From contig CAXXPQ010000002.1 in assembly GCA_963668655.2 (NCBI GenBank), positions 744,001-808,000 of the forward strand: 64,000 bases of DNA, in the 5' to 3' direction. The notes under the pieces are model-generated. The model was not told where the DNA came from, did not search any database, and saw only the letters and a list, made by a program, of their open reading frames with translations. Positions 25,220 to 36,000 of the stretch are shown here, in pieces; position 1 is the first letter of the stretch; each line of letters starts with the position of its first letter. Made by a program: the position numbers and the translations under genes. The DNA is from G963668655 sp963668655 (GTDB lineage: Bacteria > Myxococcota_A > SURF-8).

Positions 25220-25492
25220 TTATTTCTTCTTCTTGTCCCCGGCATGGCCGCGGTACGTTCTCGTCGGGGCGAATTCGCCGAACTTGTGCCCGACCATGTT
25301 TTCCGTCACGAAAACAGGTACGAATTTCTTTCCGTTGTGCACGGCGAAGGTCAGGCCGATCGCCTCGGGAAGAATCGTCGAACGGCGAGACCAAGTTTTG
25401 ATCGCCTTGCGGTTTCCCACTCTCTGCGATTCGATGGTCTTCTTCAAAAGGTGGTCGTCTATGAACGGACCTTTTTTTACGGAACGGGGCAC
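25220..25492 (-). CDS. rpsS: 30S ribosomal protein S19
   Basis: 90 residues. MPRSVKKGPFIDDHLLKK, SRRSTILPEAIGLTFAVHNG and GHKFGEFAPTRTYRGHAGDK. Lies in the 30S head. Usual position between rplB and rplV. Confidence 0.98.
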   Translation of the reverse strand: MPRSVKKGPFIDDHLLKKTIESQRVGNRKAIKTWSRRSTILPEAIGLTFAVHNGKKFVPVFVTENMVGHKFGEFAPTRTYRGHAGDKKKK

Positions 25493-25522
25493 GGTGTCGT
25501 CCTCCAGCTAATCAGGCATCCA

Positions 25523-26350
25523 TTAACGTTTGTGGCGGGAGCGAACGATGAGATGATCGTTCCGCCGATTCTTTCGGGTTCTTTTGCCCTTGGTGGGAAC
25601 GCCCCAGGGCGTCACCGGATGGCGACCGCCGGACGTGCGTCCCTCACCACCACCATGCGGATGGTCCACGGGGTTCATGGCCACGCCGCGAACTTTCGGC
25701 CGTCGGCCCAGGTAACGGCTTCGGCCGGCCTTGCCCAGGGCGATATTGTCGTGTTCGGGATTTCCCACCTGTCCGATGGTGGCGCGACAATCCAGCAGCA
25801 CCTTGCGGACTTCCCCGGAAGGCAGGCGAAGCTGGGCGTAGCGTCCTTCCTTGGCCATGAGTTGCGCCGAGGTTCCGGCCGCCCGGCAGAGCTGCCCGCC
25901 CTTGCCGATCTTCATCTCGATGCTGTGAAGAATCGTTCCCAGGGGGATGTTCCGGATGGTCAGATTGTTTCCGGGAAGAATATCGGCCGTATCGCTGGCG
26001 ATGATCGTATCGCCCACGTTGAGCTTGTTCGGCGCCAGGATATATCGCTTTTCGCCGTCGGCGTAATGCAGCAGGGCGATGCGCGCGGACCGGTTCGGAT
26101 CGTATTCGATCGTGGCGACCTTGGCCGGAACTTCCAGTTTGTTGCGCTTGAAATCGATGACTCGATACTGCCGCTTGTGTCCGCCTCCGCGGCGCCGGAC
26201 GCAGATCCGGCCCGTGTTGTTCCGACCCGCTTTTTTCTTCAGCGGACGAAGCAACGGCTTGTACGGCTGATCCGTGGTCACGGTATCGAAGTCCGAAACC
26301 ATCATTCCCCGGCGACCCGGAGACGTGGGCTTGTATTTCTTGATACCCAT
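25523..26350 (-). CDS. rplB: 50S ribosomal protein L2
   Basis: 275 residues. GRICVRRRGGGHKRQYRVID near the start, SAQLMAKEGRYAQLRLPSGE in the middle, and the C-terminal RGVAMNPVDHPHGGGEGRTS containing the conserved His of the peptidyl-transferase region. 30 bp after rplW. Confidence 0.98.
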   Translation of the reverse strand: MGIKKYKPTSPGRRGMMVSDFDTVTTDQPYKPLLRPLKKKAGRNNTGRICVRRRGGGHKRQYRVIDFKRNKLEVPAKVATIEYDPNRSARIALLHYADGEKRYILAPNKLNVGDTIIASDTADILPGNNLTIRNIPLGTILHSIEMKIGKGGQLCRAAGTSAQLMAKEGRYAQLRLPSGEVRKVLLDCRATIGQVGNPEHDNIALGKAGRSRYLGRRPKVRGVAMNPVDHPHGGGEGRTSGGRHPVTPWGVPTKGKRTRKNRRNDHLIVRSRHKR

Positions 26351-26380
26351 CTTGCTTCCTCTCTGCTTCCGCTTTCCGGC

Positions 26381-26674
26381 TTAGACGCCTTCGAACAACT
26401 CGATGCTGTCGCCTTCTCGCAACGAGACGATGGCCTTCTTGTAACTTTTCGTCTTGTAACGATGCAGGCCGCGCCGCTTGGTTTCGCCGGGGACGATCAG
26501 CGTATTGACGCCGGTGACCTTCACCTGGAAAAGCTTTTCGACCGCGCGTTTGATTTCGGTCTTGTTGGCGTCTCGACGAACCTCGAAGAAAAACTGGTTC
26601 GCGATTTCCTGTATCTTCGTTCCCTTTTCCGTCATCAGTGGACGAAGGACGATGTTTGCCGGTTCACGATTCAT
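26381..26674 (-). CDS. rplW: 50S ribosomal protein L23
   Basis: 97 residues starting MNREPANIVLRPLMTEKG. Contains FFFEVRRDANKTEIKRAVEK and VKVTGVNTLIVPG. The start overlaps the rplD stop by 4 bp, which sets the start and predicts coupling. The longer frame upstream is only a shadow of rplD. L23 sits at the tunnel exit and docks trigger factor and SRP. Confidence 0.97.
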   Translation of the reverse strand: MNREPANIVLRPLMTEKGTKIQEIANQFFFEVRRDANKTEIKRAVEKLFQVKVTGVNTLIVPGETKRRGLHRYKTKSYKKAIVSLREGDSIELFEGV

Positions 26675-27291
26675 GGCTTCAAGACTCCTTCCACTTTCTT
26701 TATGGCTTCCTCGGTCAGAACGATTTCGTTGTGCCGAAGAATGTCGTAGACGTTCAGGCCGACGGTGGGAAGCACGTCCGCGCCGGGAATGTTGCGCGTG
26801 GAACGAACGAGCGTATCGTTTCCGTCGTCCACGAAAAGGGGTTTCGTCAAGCCGAATTTCCGCAGCACGCCGGCCATGGTCTTGGTCTTGATCTCCGCCA
26901 GTTCGATCTTGTCGAGGACGATCATCTTCTCCTCGGCGGACCGGAGGGAAAGCGCCGAAATCAAGGCCCCTTTGCGGACGCGCTTGGGAAGCGAATACCC
27001 GTAGTCCCTCGGCTTCGGGCCGAAGACGACGCCGCCGCCGCGAAGGCCGGGAGCCCGAAGGGATCCGCGCCGAGCGCGGCCCGTGCCTTTCTGCCGGAAG
27101 AGCTTGGCCCTGGTCGCGCTGATCTCGCCGCGGCTCTTCGCCTTGTGCGTGCCGGCGCGCCGTTTCGCGAGCTGCCATTTGACCACTTCGTAGAACAGGT
27201 CGGTATTGACTTCGGCGGCGAACACTTCATCCGCCAGTTCGATCGAGCCGACCTCGTTTTTGTTCAGATCGTAAACCTTCAACGTCGCCAT
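26671..27291 (-). CDS. rplD: 50S ribosomal protein L4
   Basis: 206 residues. FYEVVKWQLAKRRAGTHKAK, SRGEISATRAKLFRQKGTGR-type RNA-binding loop, GRARRGSLRAPGLRGGGVVF and a C-terminal VYDILRHNEIVLTEEAIKK. L4 lines the tunnel and represses the S10 operon in E. coli. 33 bp after rplC; overlaps rplW. Confidence 0.97.
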   Translation of the reverse strand: MATLKVYDLNKNEVGSIELADEVFAAEVNTDLFYEVVKWQLAKRRAGTHKAKSRGEISATRAKLFRQKGTGRARRGSLRAPGLRGGGVVFGPKPRDYGYSLPKRVRKGALISALSLRSAEEKMIVLDKIELAEIKTKTMAGVLRKFGLTKPLFVDDGNDTLVRSTRNIPGADVLPTVGLNVYDILRHNEIVLTEEAIKKVEGVLKP

Positions 27292-27324
27292 CGTTTTCTC
27301 CTCGGTGCCATTCAGCCGGTTTCG

Positions 27325-28008
27325 TTACGATTTGTGAATGTACACCACACCGTTTGTCGCTCCGGGGATCGCCCCCCGCAGATACATCAGGTTGTTGTCC
27401 GTATCGACGGAAATCACGTATAGATTTTTCTGTGTGATGCGCTTGTTTCCGGTCTGTCCGGGAAGTTTCTTGTTCTTGAAAACCCGGGCCGGAGTGGCGC
27501 AGGCTCCGATGGAGCCGGGCAAACGGTGCAACCGGGAACCGTGGCTCATCCGGCCGCCTGAAAAATGGTGCCGCTTCACGACGCCCTGGAACCCTTTTCC
27601 CTTCGACGTGCCGGTCACATTGACCACATCGCCCCGCTGGAACTCGGACAGGGAAATTTCCTGACCGACCTCGAAGGCGTCCACGTTCTCCATCCGAAAC
27701 TCGCGGATGTGGTAAAATGCCCCTTTGCCCGCGGCCTTGAAATGGCCGAACAAAGGACGACTGACGCTGTTGCACTTCCGGGTTCCCTTGGCCTTTCCCT
27801 GACCCATCTTGCCCTGGGCCTTGGATTTCCACTGCACGGGCTTGGAGTCGAAACCGAGTTGCAGCGCTTCGTATCCGTCCGTGTCGGCGGTCTTTTTCTG
27901 TAGAACGACGCAAGGCCCCGCCTCGACCACCGTCACCGCGTGTCGGCTGCCGTCCGGCGTGAACATCTGCGTCATGCCAACCTTTTTTCCAATGATTCCA
28001 AAAGCCAT
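27325..28008 (-). CDS. rplC: 50S ribosomal protein L3
   Basis: 227 residues. MAFGIIGKKVGMTQMFTPDG, the KGKGFQGVVKRHHFSGGRMS loop near the peptidyl-transferase centre, and the RLPGSIGACATPARVFKNKK motif with the Gln-type methylation-site context downstream (GQTGNKRITQ). 85 bp after rpsJ, 33 bp before rplD. Confidence 0.98.
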   Translation of the reverse strand: MAFGIIGKKVGMTQMFTPDGSRHAVTVVEAGPCVVLQKKTADTDGYEALQLGFDSKPVQWKSKAQGKMGQGKAKGTRKCNSVSRPLFGHFKAAGKGAFYHIREFRMENVDAFEVGQEISLSEFQRGDVVNVTGTSKGKGFQGVVKRHHFSGGRMSHGSRLHRLPGSIGACATPARVFKNKKLPGQTGNKRITQKNLYVISVDTDNNLMYLRGAIPGATNGVVYIHKS

Positions 28009-28093
28009 GGTTTCCTCAACTGTTCTTTACGAAACCCGTTCGAGTTTACAACCCAGCGGCCGAAGCCCTTCGAACACCGTTCGGACGGATCCG

Positions 28094-28402
28094 TCAGGTC
28101 TTGATTTCCACATCCACACCGGCCGAAAGGTCGAGTTTCATCAGTTCGTCCAGGGTCTGCTGGTTCGGATCGAGAATGTCAACCATGCGGTTGTGCGTGC
28201 GGATCTCGAACTGCTCCCGGGACTTTTTATTGACGTGCGGCGAACGGAGAACCGTATAGCGGCTGATGTTCGTCGGCAGCGGAATCGGTCCCGCCACGTG
28301 CGCTCCCGTGCGCCGTACGGTATCGACGATTTCCACCGTGGACTGGTCGAGCAGCTTGTAATCGTATGCCTTCAGCCGAATGCGGATCTTTTGTTTACCC
28401 AC
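28094..28402 (-). CDS. rpsJ: 30S ribosomal protein S10
   Basis: 102 residues. KIRIRLKAYDYKLLDQSTVE, GPIPLPTNISRYTVLRSPHV and SREQFEIRTHNRMVDIL. Also the NusE partner of NusB in antitermination. Only 19 bp after tuf, so the str and S10 operons are fused. Confidence 0.98.
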   Translation of the reverse strand: MGKQKIRIRLKAYDYKLLDQSTVEIVDTVRRTGAHVAGPIPLPTNISRYTVLRSPHVNKKSREQFEIRTHNRMVDILDPNQQTLDELMKLDLSAGVDVEIKT

Positions 28403-28421
28403 TTTCGTTCTCCTTCGTTTC

Positions 28422-29612
<1,191 letters not shown>

Positions 29613-29686
29613 CACTGCCTCCTTGGGTTGCGGTTCCCAACTATTTCCTTATGCTTCCCTTTTCCTCGATATCCGAACTCTTCAAT

Positions 29687-31771
29687 TTAGGTATAGCTCT
29701 GGTCCGTCATCGCTTTCTGCAATTTCTCCGGCACCGGAGCGTATTTCTTGAACTCCATCGTGTAGGTGGCGCGTCCCTGGGTAAGGGAGCGTAAATCCGT
29801 TGCGTAACCGAACATTTTCCGAAGCGGCGCGATTCCCTGCACCGACCGGGCGGTCCCGCGAACATCCGTACCGAGAATCTCTCCGTTACGCGCGTTGACA
29901 TCCGCAAGCACTTCACCGACGAACTCTTCGGGAGTGACCGTCTCGATGTCCATGACCGGCTCCATCAGAACCGGTTTGGCTTTCTGCAAGGATTCGCGAA
30001 TGCAGAAATTCGCGGCGGAGCGGAACGCCAGGGCCGTTGATTCCTCTTCCCTCGCTTCCACGCGAAGCAGGGTGACTTTAACGTCCACCACCGGGTATCC
30101 CAGGACGGGACCGCTGTTCATGGAATCCGCCGCGCCTTCCCTGCAAGCCTGAAGGAATTCCGGCAGAAATTCCCTTCCCGTTCGAACCCGGCTCTCGAAT
30201 ACGAATCCCGCGCCGCTTTCCGCCGGTTCGATTCGCATGTCCACGACCGCGAACTGGCTCTTGCCTCCAATCATCTTGTCGAAACGATAGCTGCCATCGA
30301 AAGGCTGCGTAACCGTTTCCCGGTACGCCACCTGGGGGTTTCCGATGTTCGCCTCGACATGGAATTCGCGTTTCAGGCGATCCACGATGATTTCCAGATG
30401 AAGCTCGCCCATGCCTTGAATCACCGTCTGTCCGGTCTCCGCGTCCTGTTTCACCTGAAAGCTCGGATCCTCCAGGGCCAGACGCTCGAAGGCTTCCGCC
30501 ATCTTGGCTTCGTCTTCCGTGGATTTCGGTTCGATGGCCACGGAAATGACGGGCTTCGGGAAGACGATGGATTCCAGAATGATCGGATGGCCTTGCGGGC
30601 AAAGCGTATCGCCCGATGCGGTGAACTTCAGCCCGACAACCGCCACGATCTCTCCGGCTCCGATCTCCTTGACTTCCTCGCGCTTGTTGGCGTGCATCTT
30701 GAGAAGCTTGACCAGCCGTTCCTTTTTCTGGGTCCGCGGGTTGAACACCATCTGCCCCGCGCCGATCATCCCGGAATACACCCGGAGGTACGTCAGATGC
30801 CCGACGAAAGGATCGGTGGCGATCTTGAAAGCCAGAGCGGCGAAGGGTTCCTCCCGATCGGTCTTCCGCTCGATGTGCCGTCCTTCCCTTTTGGGATCCT
30901 CCCCGGTTACGGCGGGCACGTCCAGCGGCGACGGCAGATATTCGATGATGCCGTCCAGAAGTTGCTGTACGCCGCGATTCTTGAAGGCCGAACCGCAGAA
31001 AACCGGCACGATCTGGTTGGCGATCACCGCTTTCCGAATCTGGGCGACGACCTCCGCCTCGGTCAGTTCCTTTCCATCGAGATAGCGTTCCAGGATTTCC
31101 TCGTCCTGTTCGGCGGCGATCTCGATCAGTTCCAACCGGCGGGCCTCGACCTCTTCCAGAAGATCTTCCGGGATCGGAATCTCCTCCACGGTCTGCCCCA
31201 GCGTCTCTTCCGAATAGGTATAGGCTTTCATCCGGACCAGATCCACGACGCCCCGGAAGCGATCCTCCAGGCCGATGGGCAACTGCACCGGAACGGGCCG
31301 GGCGCCCAGCCGCTTCTTCATGGATTCGATGACCCGGTAAAAGTCGGCTCCTACACGATCTAGTTTGTTAATGAACGTTATGCGCGGCACCTTGTAACGA
31401 TCGGCCTGCCGCCATACGGTCTCGGATTGCGGTTCCACTCCCCCGACGCCGCAGAAGATGACCACGACGCCGTCCAGAACCCGCAAGGAACGCTCCACCT
31501 CCACGGTGAAATCCACATGACCCGGCGTATCGATGACGTTGATCCGATGGTCTTTCCAGAAGCAGGTCGTCGCCGCGCTGGTAATCGTTATCCCGCGCTC
31601 GCGCTCCTGTTCCATCCAGTCCATCACGGTGTTGCCGTCGTGGACTTCGCCCATCCTGTGTGAAACGCCGGTATAATAAAGGATGCGTTCCGTTGTCGTG
31701 GTCTTGCCCGCATCAATATGAGCCGTGAAACCGATGTTGCGTATTCGGGCCAGATCGTCTTTGCCGGACAC
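29687..31771 (-). CDS. fusA: Elongation factor G
   Basis: 694 residues, GTG start after GAGGG. Translocation GTPase with GFTAHIDAGKTTTTERIL (P-loop), DTPGHVDFTVEVERSLRVLD and NKLDRVGADF. The C-terminal domains carry MGELHLEIIVDRLKREFHVE. Usual str-operon position between rpsG and tuf. No tetM-type or EF-G-paralogue features noticed. Confidence 0.97.
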   Translation of the reverse strand: MSGKDDLARIRNIGFTAHIDAGKTTTTERILYYTGVSHRMGEVHDGNTVMDWMEQERERGITITSAATTCFWKDHRINVIDTPGHVDFTVEVERSLRVLDGVVVIFCGVGGVEPQSETVWRQADRYKVPRITFINKLDRVGADFYRVIESMKKRLGARPVPVQLPIGLEDRFRGVVDLVRMKAYTYSEETLGQTVEEIPIPEDLLEEVEARRLELIEIAAEQDEEILERYLDGKELTEAEVVAQIRKAVIANQIVPVFCGSAFKNRGVQQLLDGIIEYLPSPLDVPAVTGEDPKREGRHIERKTDREEPFAALAFKIATDPFVGHLTYLRVYSGMIGAGQMVFNPRTQKKERLVKLLKMHANKREEVKEIGAGEIVAVVGLKFTASGDTLCPQGHPIILESIVFPKPVISVAIEPKSTEDEAKMAEAFERLALEDPSFQVKQDAETGQTVIQGMGELHLEIIVDRLKREFHVEANIGNPQVAYRETVTQPFDGSYRFDKMIGGKSQFAVVDMRIEPAESGAGFVFESRVRTGREFLPEFLQACREGAADSMNSGPVLGYPVVDVKVTLLRVEAREEESTALAFRSAANFCIRESLQKAKPVLMEPVMDIETVTPEEFVGEVLADVNARNGEILGTDVRGTARSVQGIAPLRKMFGYATDLRSLTQGRATYTMEFKKYAPVPEKLQKAMTDQSYT

Positions 31772-31859
31772 GGAATCCCTCGTCTACCTGCGCCAGGAAG
31801 GCGTTCCAAATCAAACTGTCAACCAGCCGCAAGCGGCCGGAACCAAAGAACTTTTCGAA

Positions 31860-32330
31860 TTACCAGCGATAATGGGCGAAAGCCTTGTTGGCTTCGGCCA
31901 TCCGGTGAACATCTTCCCGTTTCTTGAAGGAACCGCCACGCTGATTGAACGCATCCATCAGTTCGCCGGCCAGCCGTTCCATCATGGTGTTTTCGCTGCG
32001 GGCGCGGGCGTACTGGATGATCCAGCGGAAAGCCAGCGCCTGGCTGCGATTGGGGGCCACGTCGGTGGGCACCTGGTAGGTCGCACCGCCGACACGCCGG
32101 CTCTTGACCTCGATCAGGGGGCGGATGTTGTCCACGGCCTTCTTGAAAACCTGGACCGGATCCTCCTTGATCTTTCCATCGATGATGTCCAGCGCGCCGT
32201 ACATGATGCGCTCGGCCGTGCTCTTTTTGCCCTTGCTCATGACGTTGTTGATGAACTTCGCCAGCGTCACGTCGTGAAATTTCGGATCGGGCAGGATTTT
32301 TCTTCTCGGGACAGCACCTTTTCTGGGCAT
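31860..32330 (-). CDS. rpsG: 30S ribosomal protein S7
   Basis: 156 residues. MPRKGAVPRRKILPDPKFHD, LAKFINNVMSKGKKSTAERI and the ARSENTMMERLAGELMDAFN region. Primary 16S binder of the head and str-operon regulator in E. coli. 52 bp after rpsL. Confidence 0.98.
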   Translation of the reverse strand: MPRKGAVPRRKILPDPKFHDVTLAKFINNVMSKGKKSTAERIMYGALDIIDGKIKEDPVQVFKKAVDNIRPLIEVKSRRVGGATYQVPTDVAPNRSQALAFRWIIQYARARSENTMMERLAGELMDAFNQRGGSFKKREDVHRMAEANKAFAHYRW

Positions 32331-32382
32331 TTCAACCTCGCTTTATCGATTCTCCGAAATCGGAAAAACCGGAATCGTCCAG

Positions 32383-32754
32383 TTATTTCGGGCGTTTCGT
32401 ACCGTACTTGGAACGTCCCTGACGCCGGCCGTCCACGCCGACCGTATCCAGCGTACCGCGAATCACGTGATAGCGGACACCGGGGAGATCCTTTACGCGT
32501 CCGCCACGGATCAGGACGACCGAGTGCTCCTGCAGGTTGTGCCCCTCGCCCGGAATATAGGTCGTCACCTCGAAGCCGGAGGTCAACCGGACACGGGCGA
32601 CTTTCCGCAAAGCCGAGTTCGGCTTTTTGGGCGTGACGGTGTAAACCCTGACGCAGACGCCGCGACGCTGTGGACAGGATTTCAGCGCAGGAGAGTTGCT
32701 CTTTTTCTTGATCTGTTTCCGGCCTTTTCGAACCAGTTGGTTAATCGTCGGCAT
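32383..32754 (-). CDS. rpsL: 30S ribosomal protein S12
   Basis: 123 residues from MPTINQLVRKGRKQIKKKSN; a longer in-frame extension upstream overlaps the promoter and is rejected. Decoding-centre motifs TPKKPNSALRKVARVRL and the KDLPGVRYHVIRG loop, sites of streptomycin-resistance changes elsewhere, are wild-type. First gene of the str operon, with a strong promoter about 95 bp upstream. Confidence 0.98.
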   Translation of the reverse strand: MPTINQLVRKGRKQIKKKSNSPALKSCPQRRGVCVRVYTVTPKKPNSALRKVARVRLTSGFEVTTYIPGEGHNLQEHSVVLIRGGRVKDLPGVRYHVIRGTLDTVGVDGRRQGRSKYGTKRPK

Positions 32755-32847
32755 CCGGATCCTCTCTTCGTCAAACCTAGGGGAAAAAATTCCTTCGCCG
32801 CCTGTTTCCCTTCGGGTCACAGTCGGAGCTCTCCGCAGAGCCAAAGC

Positions 32848-32875
32848 ATTATAGAGGTGCTTCGCTCCATGTCAA
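32848..32875 (-). promoter_or_regulatory. Strong sigma70-type promoter of the str/S10 supercluster
   Basis: On the minus strand: perfect TTGACA (32875-32870), a 16-bp spacer and perfect TATAAT (32853-32848), preceded by an AT-rich stretch resembling an UP element. The predicted start site lies about 85 bp upstream of rpsL. This is the best promoter-like site in the window. Confidence 0.85.
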
Positions 32876-33015
32876 GCAATTAATTCAAAAAACGGATTTT
32901 CTTGCGCAAACCAAGGGGAAAATCGCATTCCAGGGGGGGGGAATCGACCGGGCAGGGTTTCTAAATTCCTTGAAGAATCGAACCGAACCATTGTCTATCC
33001 ACCCACTTACCCCAA

Positions 33016-33028
33016 ACGCCTCAGGCGT
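33016..33028 (-). terminator. Weak inverted repeat after rpoC
   Basis: ACGCC-TCA-GGCGT lies about 54 bp past the rpoC stop and is followed on the minus strand by only three T residues. It may be a weak terminator or processing hairpin between rpoBC and the str operon. The rest of the 327-bp rpoC-rpsL gap contains only the rpsL promoter and leader. Confidence 0.3.
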
Positions 33029-33081
33029 CAAAGTAGTTTGGGCAAATCACGCACCGCCCTATTCGGGAGGCAACGCTTTTC

Positions 33082-36000
33082 TCAGCCGGCCAGCTCCGGC
33101 GAACCATCGCCGGATCCGTCTGGCGTATCTCCATCATCGCCGGGCTCTTCGGATTTTTCCGGATGAAGGGAAAGAACCAGGTCGTCCTCGTCGTCCTCCA
33201 GATCCTCGGGCCGGTCGATTTTGATATCAACTCCACGGTACTTGGGCAATCCCGTACCGGCGGGGATCAGGCGTCCGATAATGACGTTCTCCTTCAGCCC
33301 CTTAAGGTAATCGATCTTGCCAGCAATCGCCGCTTCTGTCAAGACTTTTGTCGTTTCCTGGAACGAAGCCGCCGAAATGAAACTGTCCGTAATCAGCGCG
33401 GCCTTGGTGATTCCCAGCAGAAGCGGCTCACCGATGGCGGGATGTCCGCCCTTGGCCTGAATACGCCGGTTCTCACGGAGGAAGTGGAACTTGTCCACCT
33501 GCTCGTCCACCAGGAAGCTGGTGTCGCCGACATTCTTGATTCGGATCTTGCGCAGCATCTGCCGCACGATGACCTCGATGTGCTTGTCGTTGATCTTGAC
33601 GCCCTGAAGGCGATACACCTGCTGAACCTCGTCCACCAGGTACTTGGCCAGTTCCTTCTCGCCCAGCACTCGAAGGATGTCGTGGGGATTGGAGGAACCG
33701 TCCATCAGCGGCTCACCCGCCTTGACCACGTCGCCTTCATGCACGCTGATGAATTTTCCGCGCGGAATCAGGTAATCGCGGGATTCGCCGATATCCGGGG
33801 TGATAACGACCTTGCGCTTGCCTTTGGTGTCCTTTCCGAAGGAAACGGTGCCGTCGATTTCGCTGATAACCGCATGGTCCTTGGGCTTGCGGGCTTCGAA
33901 AAGTTCCGCGACGCGCGGCAGACCACCGGTGATGTCCTTGGTTTTGGTGGTTTCCCGGGGAATCTTCGCCAGCACGTCGCCCGGTCCGACGACATCGTTT
34001 TCGTTGACCGAGAGGTTCGCCGCGACGGGCATCAGATAGCGCGCGGGCTGTTTGCTGGCCAGAAGCTTCATGGTGCGCCCGTTCTCGTCCTTGATGGATA
34101 CGCGCGGGCGCAGATCGCTGTTTCGACTTTCCACGATCACCTTACGGGAAAGGCCGGTAACCTCGTCCACCTGCTCTTTCATGGTGATGTTTTCGATGAT
34201 GTCGCCGTACTTGATTTTACCCGCGACCTCCGTGATGATGGGCATGGAGTAAGGATCCCATTCCGCGATGGTCTGGCCGGCCTTGACCGCGCCGCCGTCC
34301 GGCACGCTCACCTGGGTGCCGTAGATCAGCGTATAGCGCTCCCTTTCGCGACCCGTCTCGTCCACGTTGATGAGTTCCCCGTTGCGGTTCATGACAATGA
34401 TGACGCCGTCGTCGCGCGTAACGGTCTGGAGGTTGTGGTATTTCACGAAACCGTTGTAGCGGATTTCGATGGAACTCTGTTCCACGCGCCGGGAGGCCGT
34501 TCCGCCGATATGGAAGGTCCGCATGGTCAGCTGGGTTCCGGGCTCGCCGATGGATTGCGCGGCGATGATGCCCACGGCCTCTCCGATATTGACCCGCTTT
34601 CCTCGGGACAGGTCGCGTCCGTAGCAAAGCGCGCAGACGCCGCGTTCGGCCTGGCAGGTCAGCACCGACCGGATGGCGACTTTCTCGATGCCCGCATCCT
34701 CGATTTTCTTCACCAGGCTTTCGGTGATTTCCTCGTTCATGTTCACCAGGATCTCATCGGTGTACGGATCCCGGATGGGATGCAGGGAGATGCGGCCCAG
34801 AAGGCGCTCGCCCAGTTTCTCGATGATCTCGCCGCCCTCGGTGAGCGCCGTCACCACGATGCCGTCGATGGTTCCGCAGTCGTGCTCCGTGATGGTGCTG
34901 TCCTGGGCCACGTCCACGAGCCGCCGGGTCAGGTATCCGGAGTTGGCGGTCTTCAGCGCCGTATCGGCCAGACCTTTGCGCGCTCCGTGCGTGGAGATGA
35001 AGTACTGCAAGACGTTCAGGCCTTCGCGGAAGTTGGCCGTAATCGGAGACTCGATGATCTCACCGGAGGGCTTCGCCATCAGGCCGCGCATACCGGCCAG
35101 CTGACGGATCTGCTGGGCCGAACCACGGGCTCCGGAATCGGCCATGATGTAGATGGAGTTCCGGCTGGGCGCCTTTTTCGGATTGCCCTCGGCGTCGTAC
35201 AGAACGTCCTCGGCCAGTTCGTTCATCATCTCCTTGGCGATATCGTCCGTGGCCTGGGTCCAGATGTCGATGATCTTGTTGTAGCGTTCGCCGTCGGAAA
35301 TGTAACCGTCGTCGTATTCCTGTTGAATCTGCTGGATCTGGCCGTTGGCCTCTTCCAGGATTTTCGGCTTGGAGGCGGGGATTTTCATATCCTCCAGGCC
35401 GATGGAGATACCCGCCCGGGTGGCCATGCTGTACCCCAGACTGCGCAGGCGGTCGGCCAGGAGAACGGTGGTTTTGCCGCCGGAGGCGCGGAAGCTGGTG
35501 TCGATCAGATCTCCGATGGCCTTCTTGTCCATCACCCGGTTGATCTCGGAAAACGGCACGTCCTTCGGCAGCAGTTTGGAAAGAATCACGCGTCCGGGCG
35601 TGGTGTCCACCAGCCGGCCTTCCTGGTGCCAGCGCATCTTGATTTTCGCCTGGAGGCTGACCGCGTGGCTGTCCACGGCGGCGACGACCTCGGCCGGGCT
35701 GGAGAAGATCATGCCCTCGCCGGGTTCCAGCGGCATCTCCCGGGTGAGGTAATAGATGCCCAGAACGATGTCCTGGCTGGGATTGATGATGGGCTTGCCG
35801 TGCGCCAGGGACAGAATGTTGTTGGTGGACATAATCAGCACGCGGGCTTCCAGTTGGGACTCGATGGACAGCGGAATGTGCACCGCCATCTGGTCGCCGT
35901 CGAAGTCCGCGTTGAAGGCCGTGCAGACCAGCGGGTGAAGCTGGATGGCCTTGCCCTCGATCAGCTTGGGCTCGAATGCCTGGATGCCCAGCCGGTGCAG

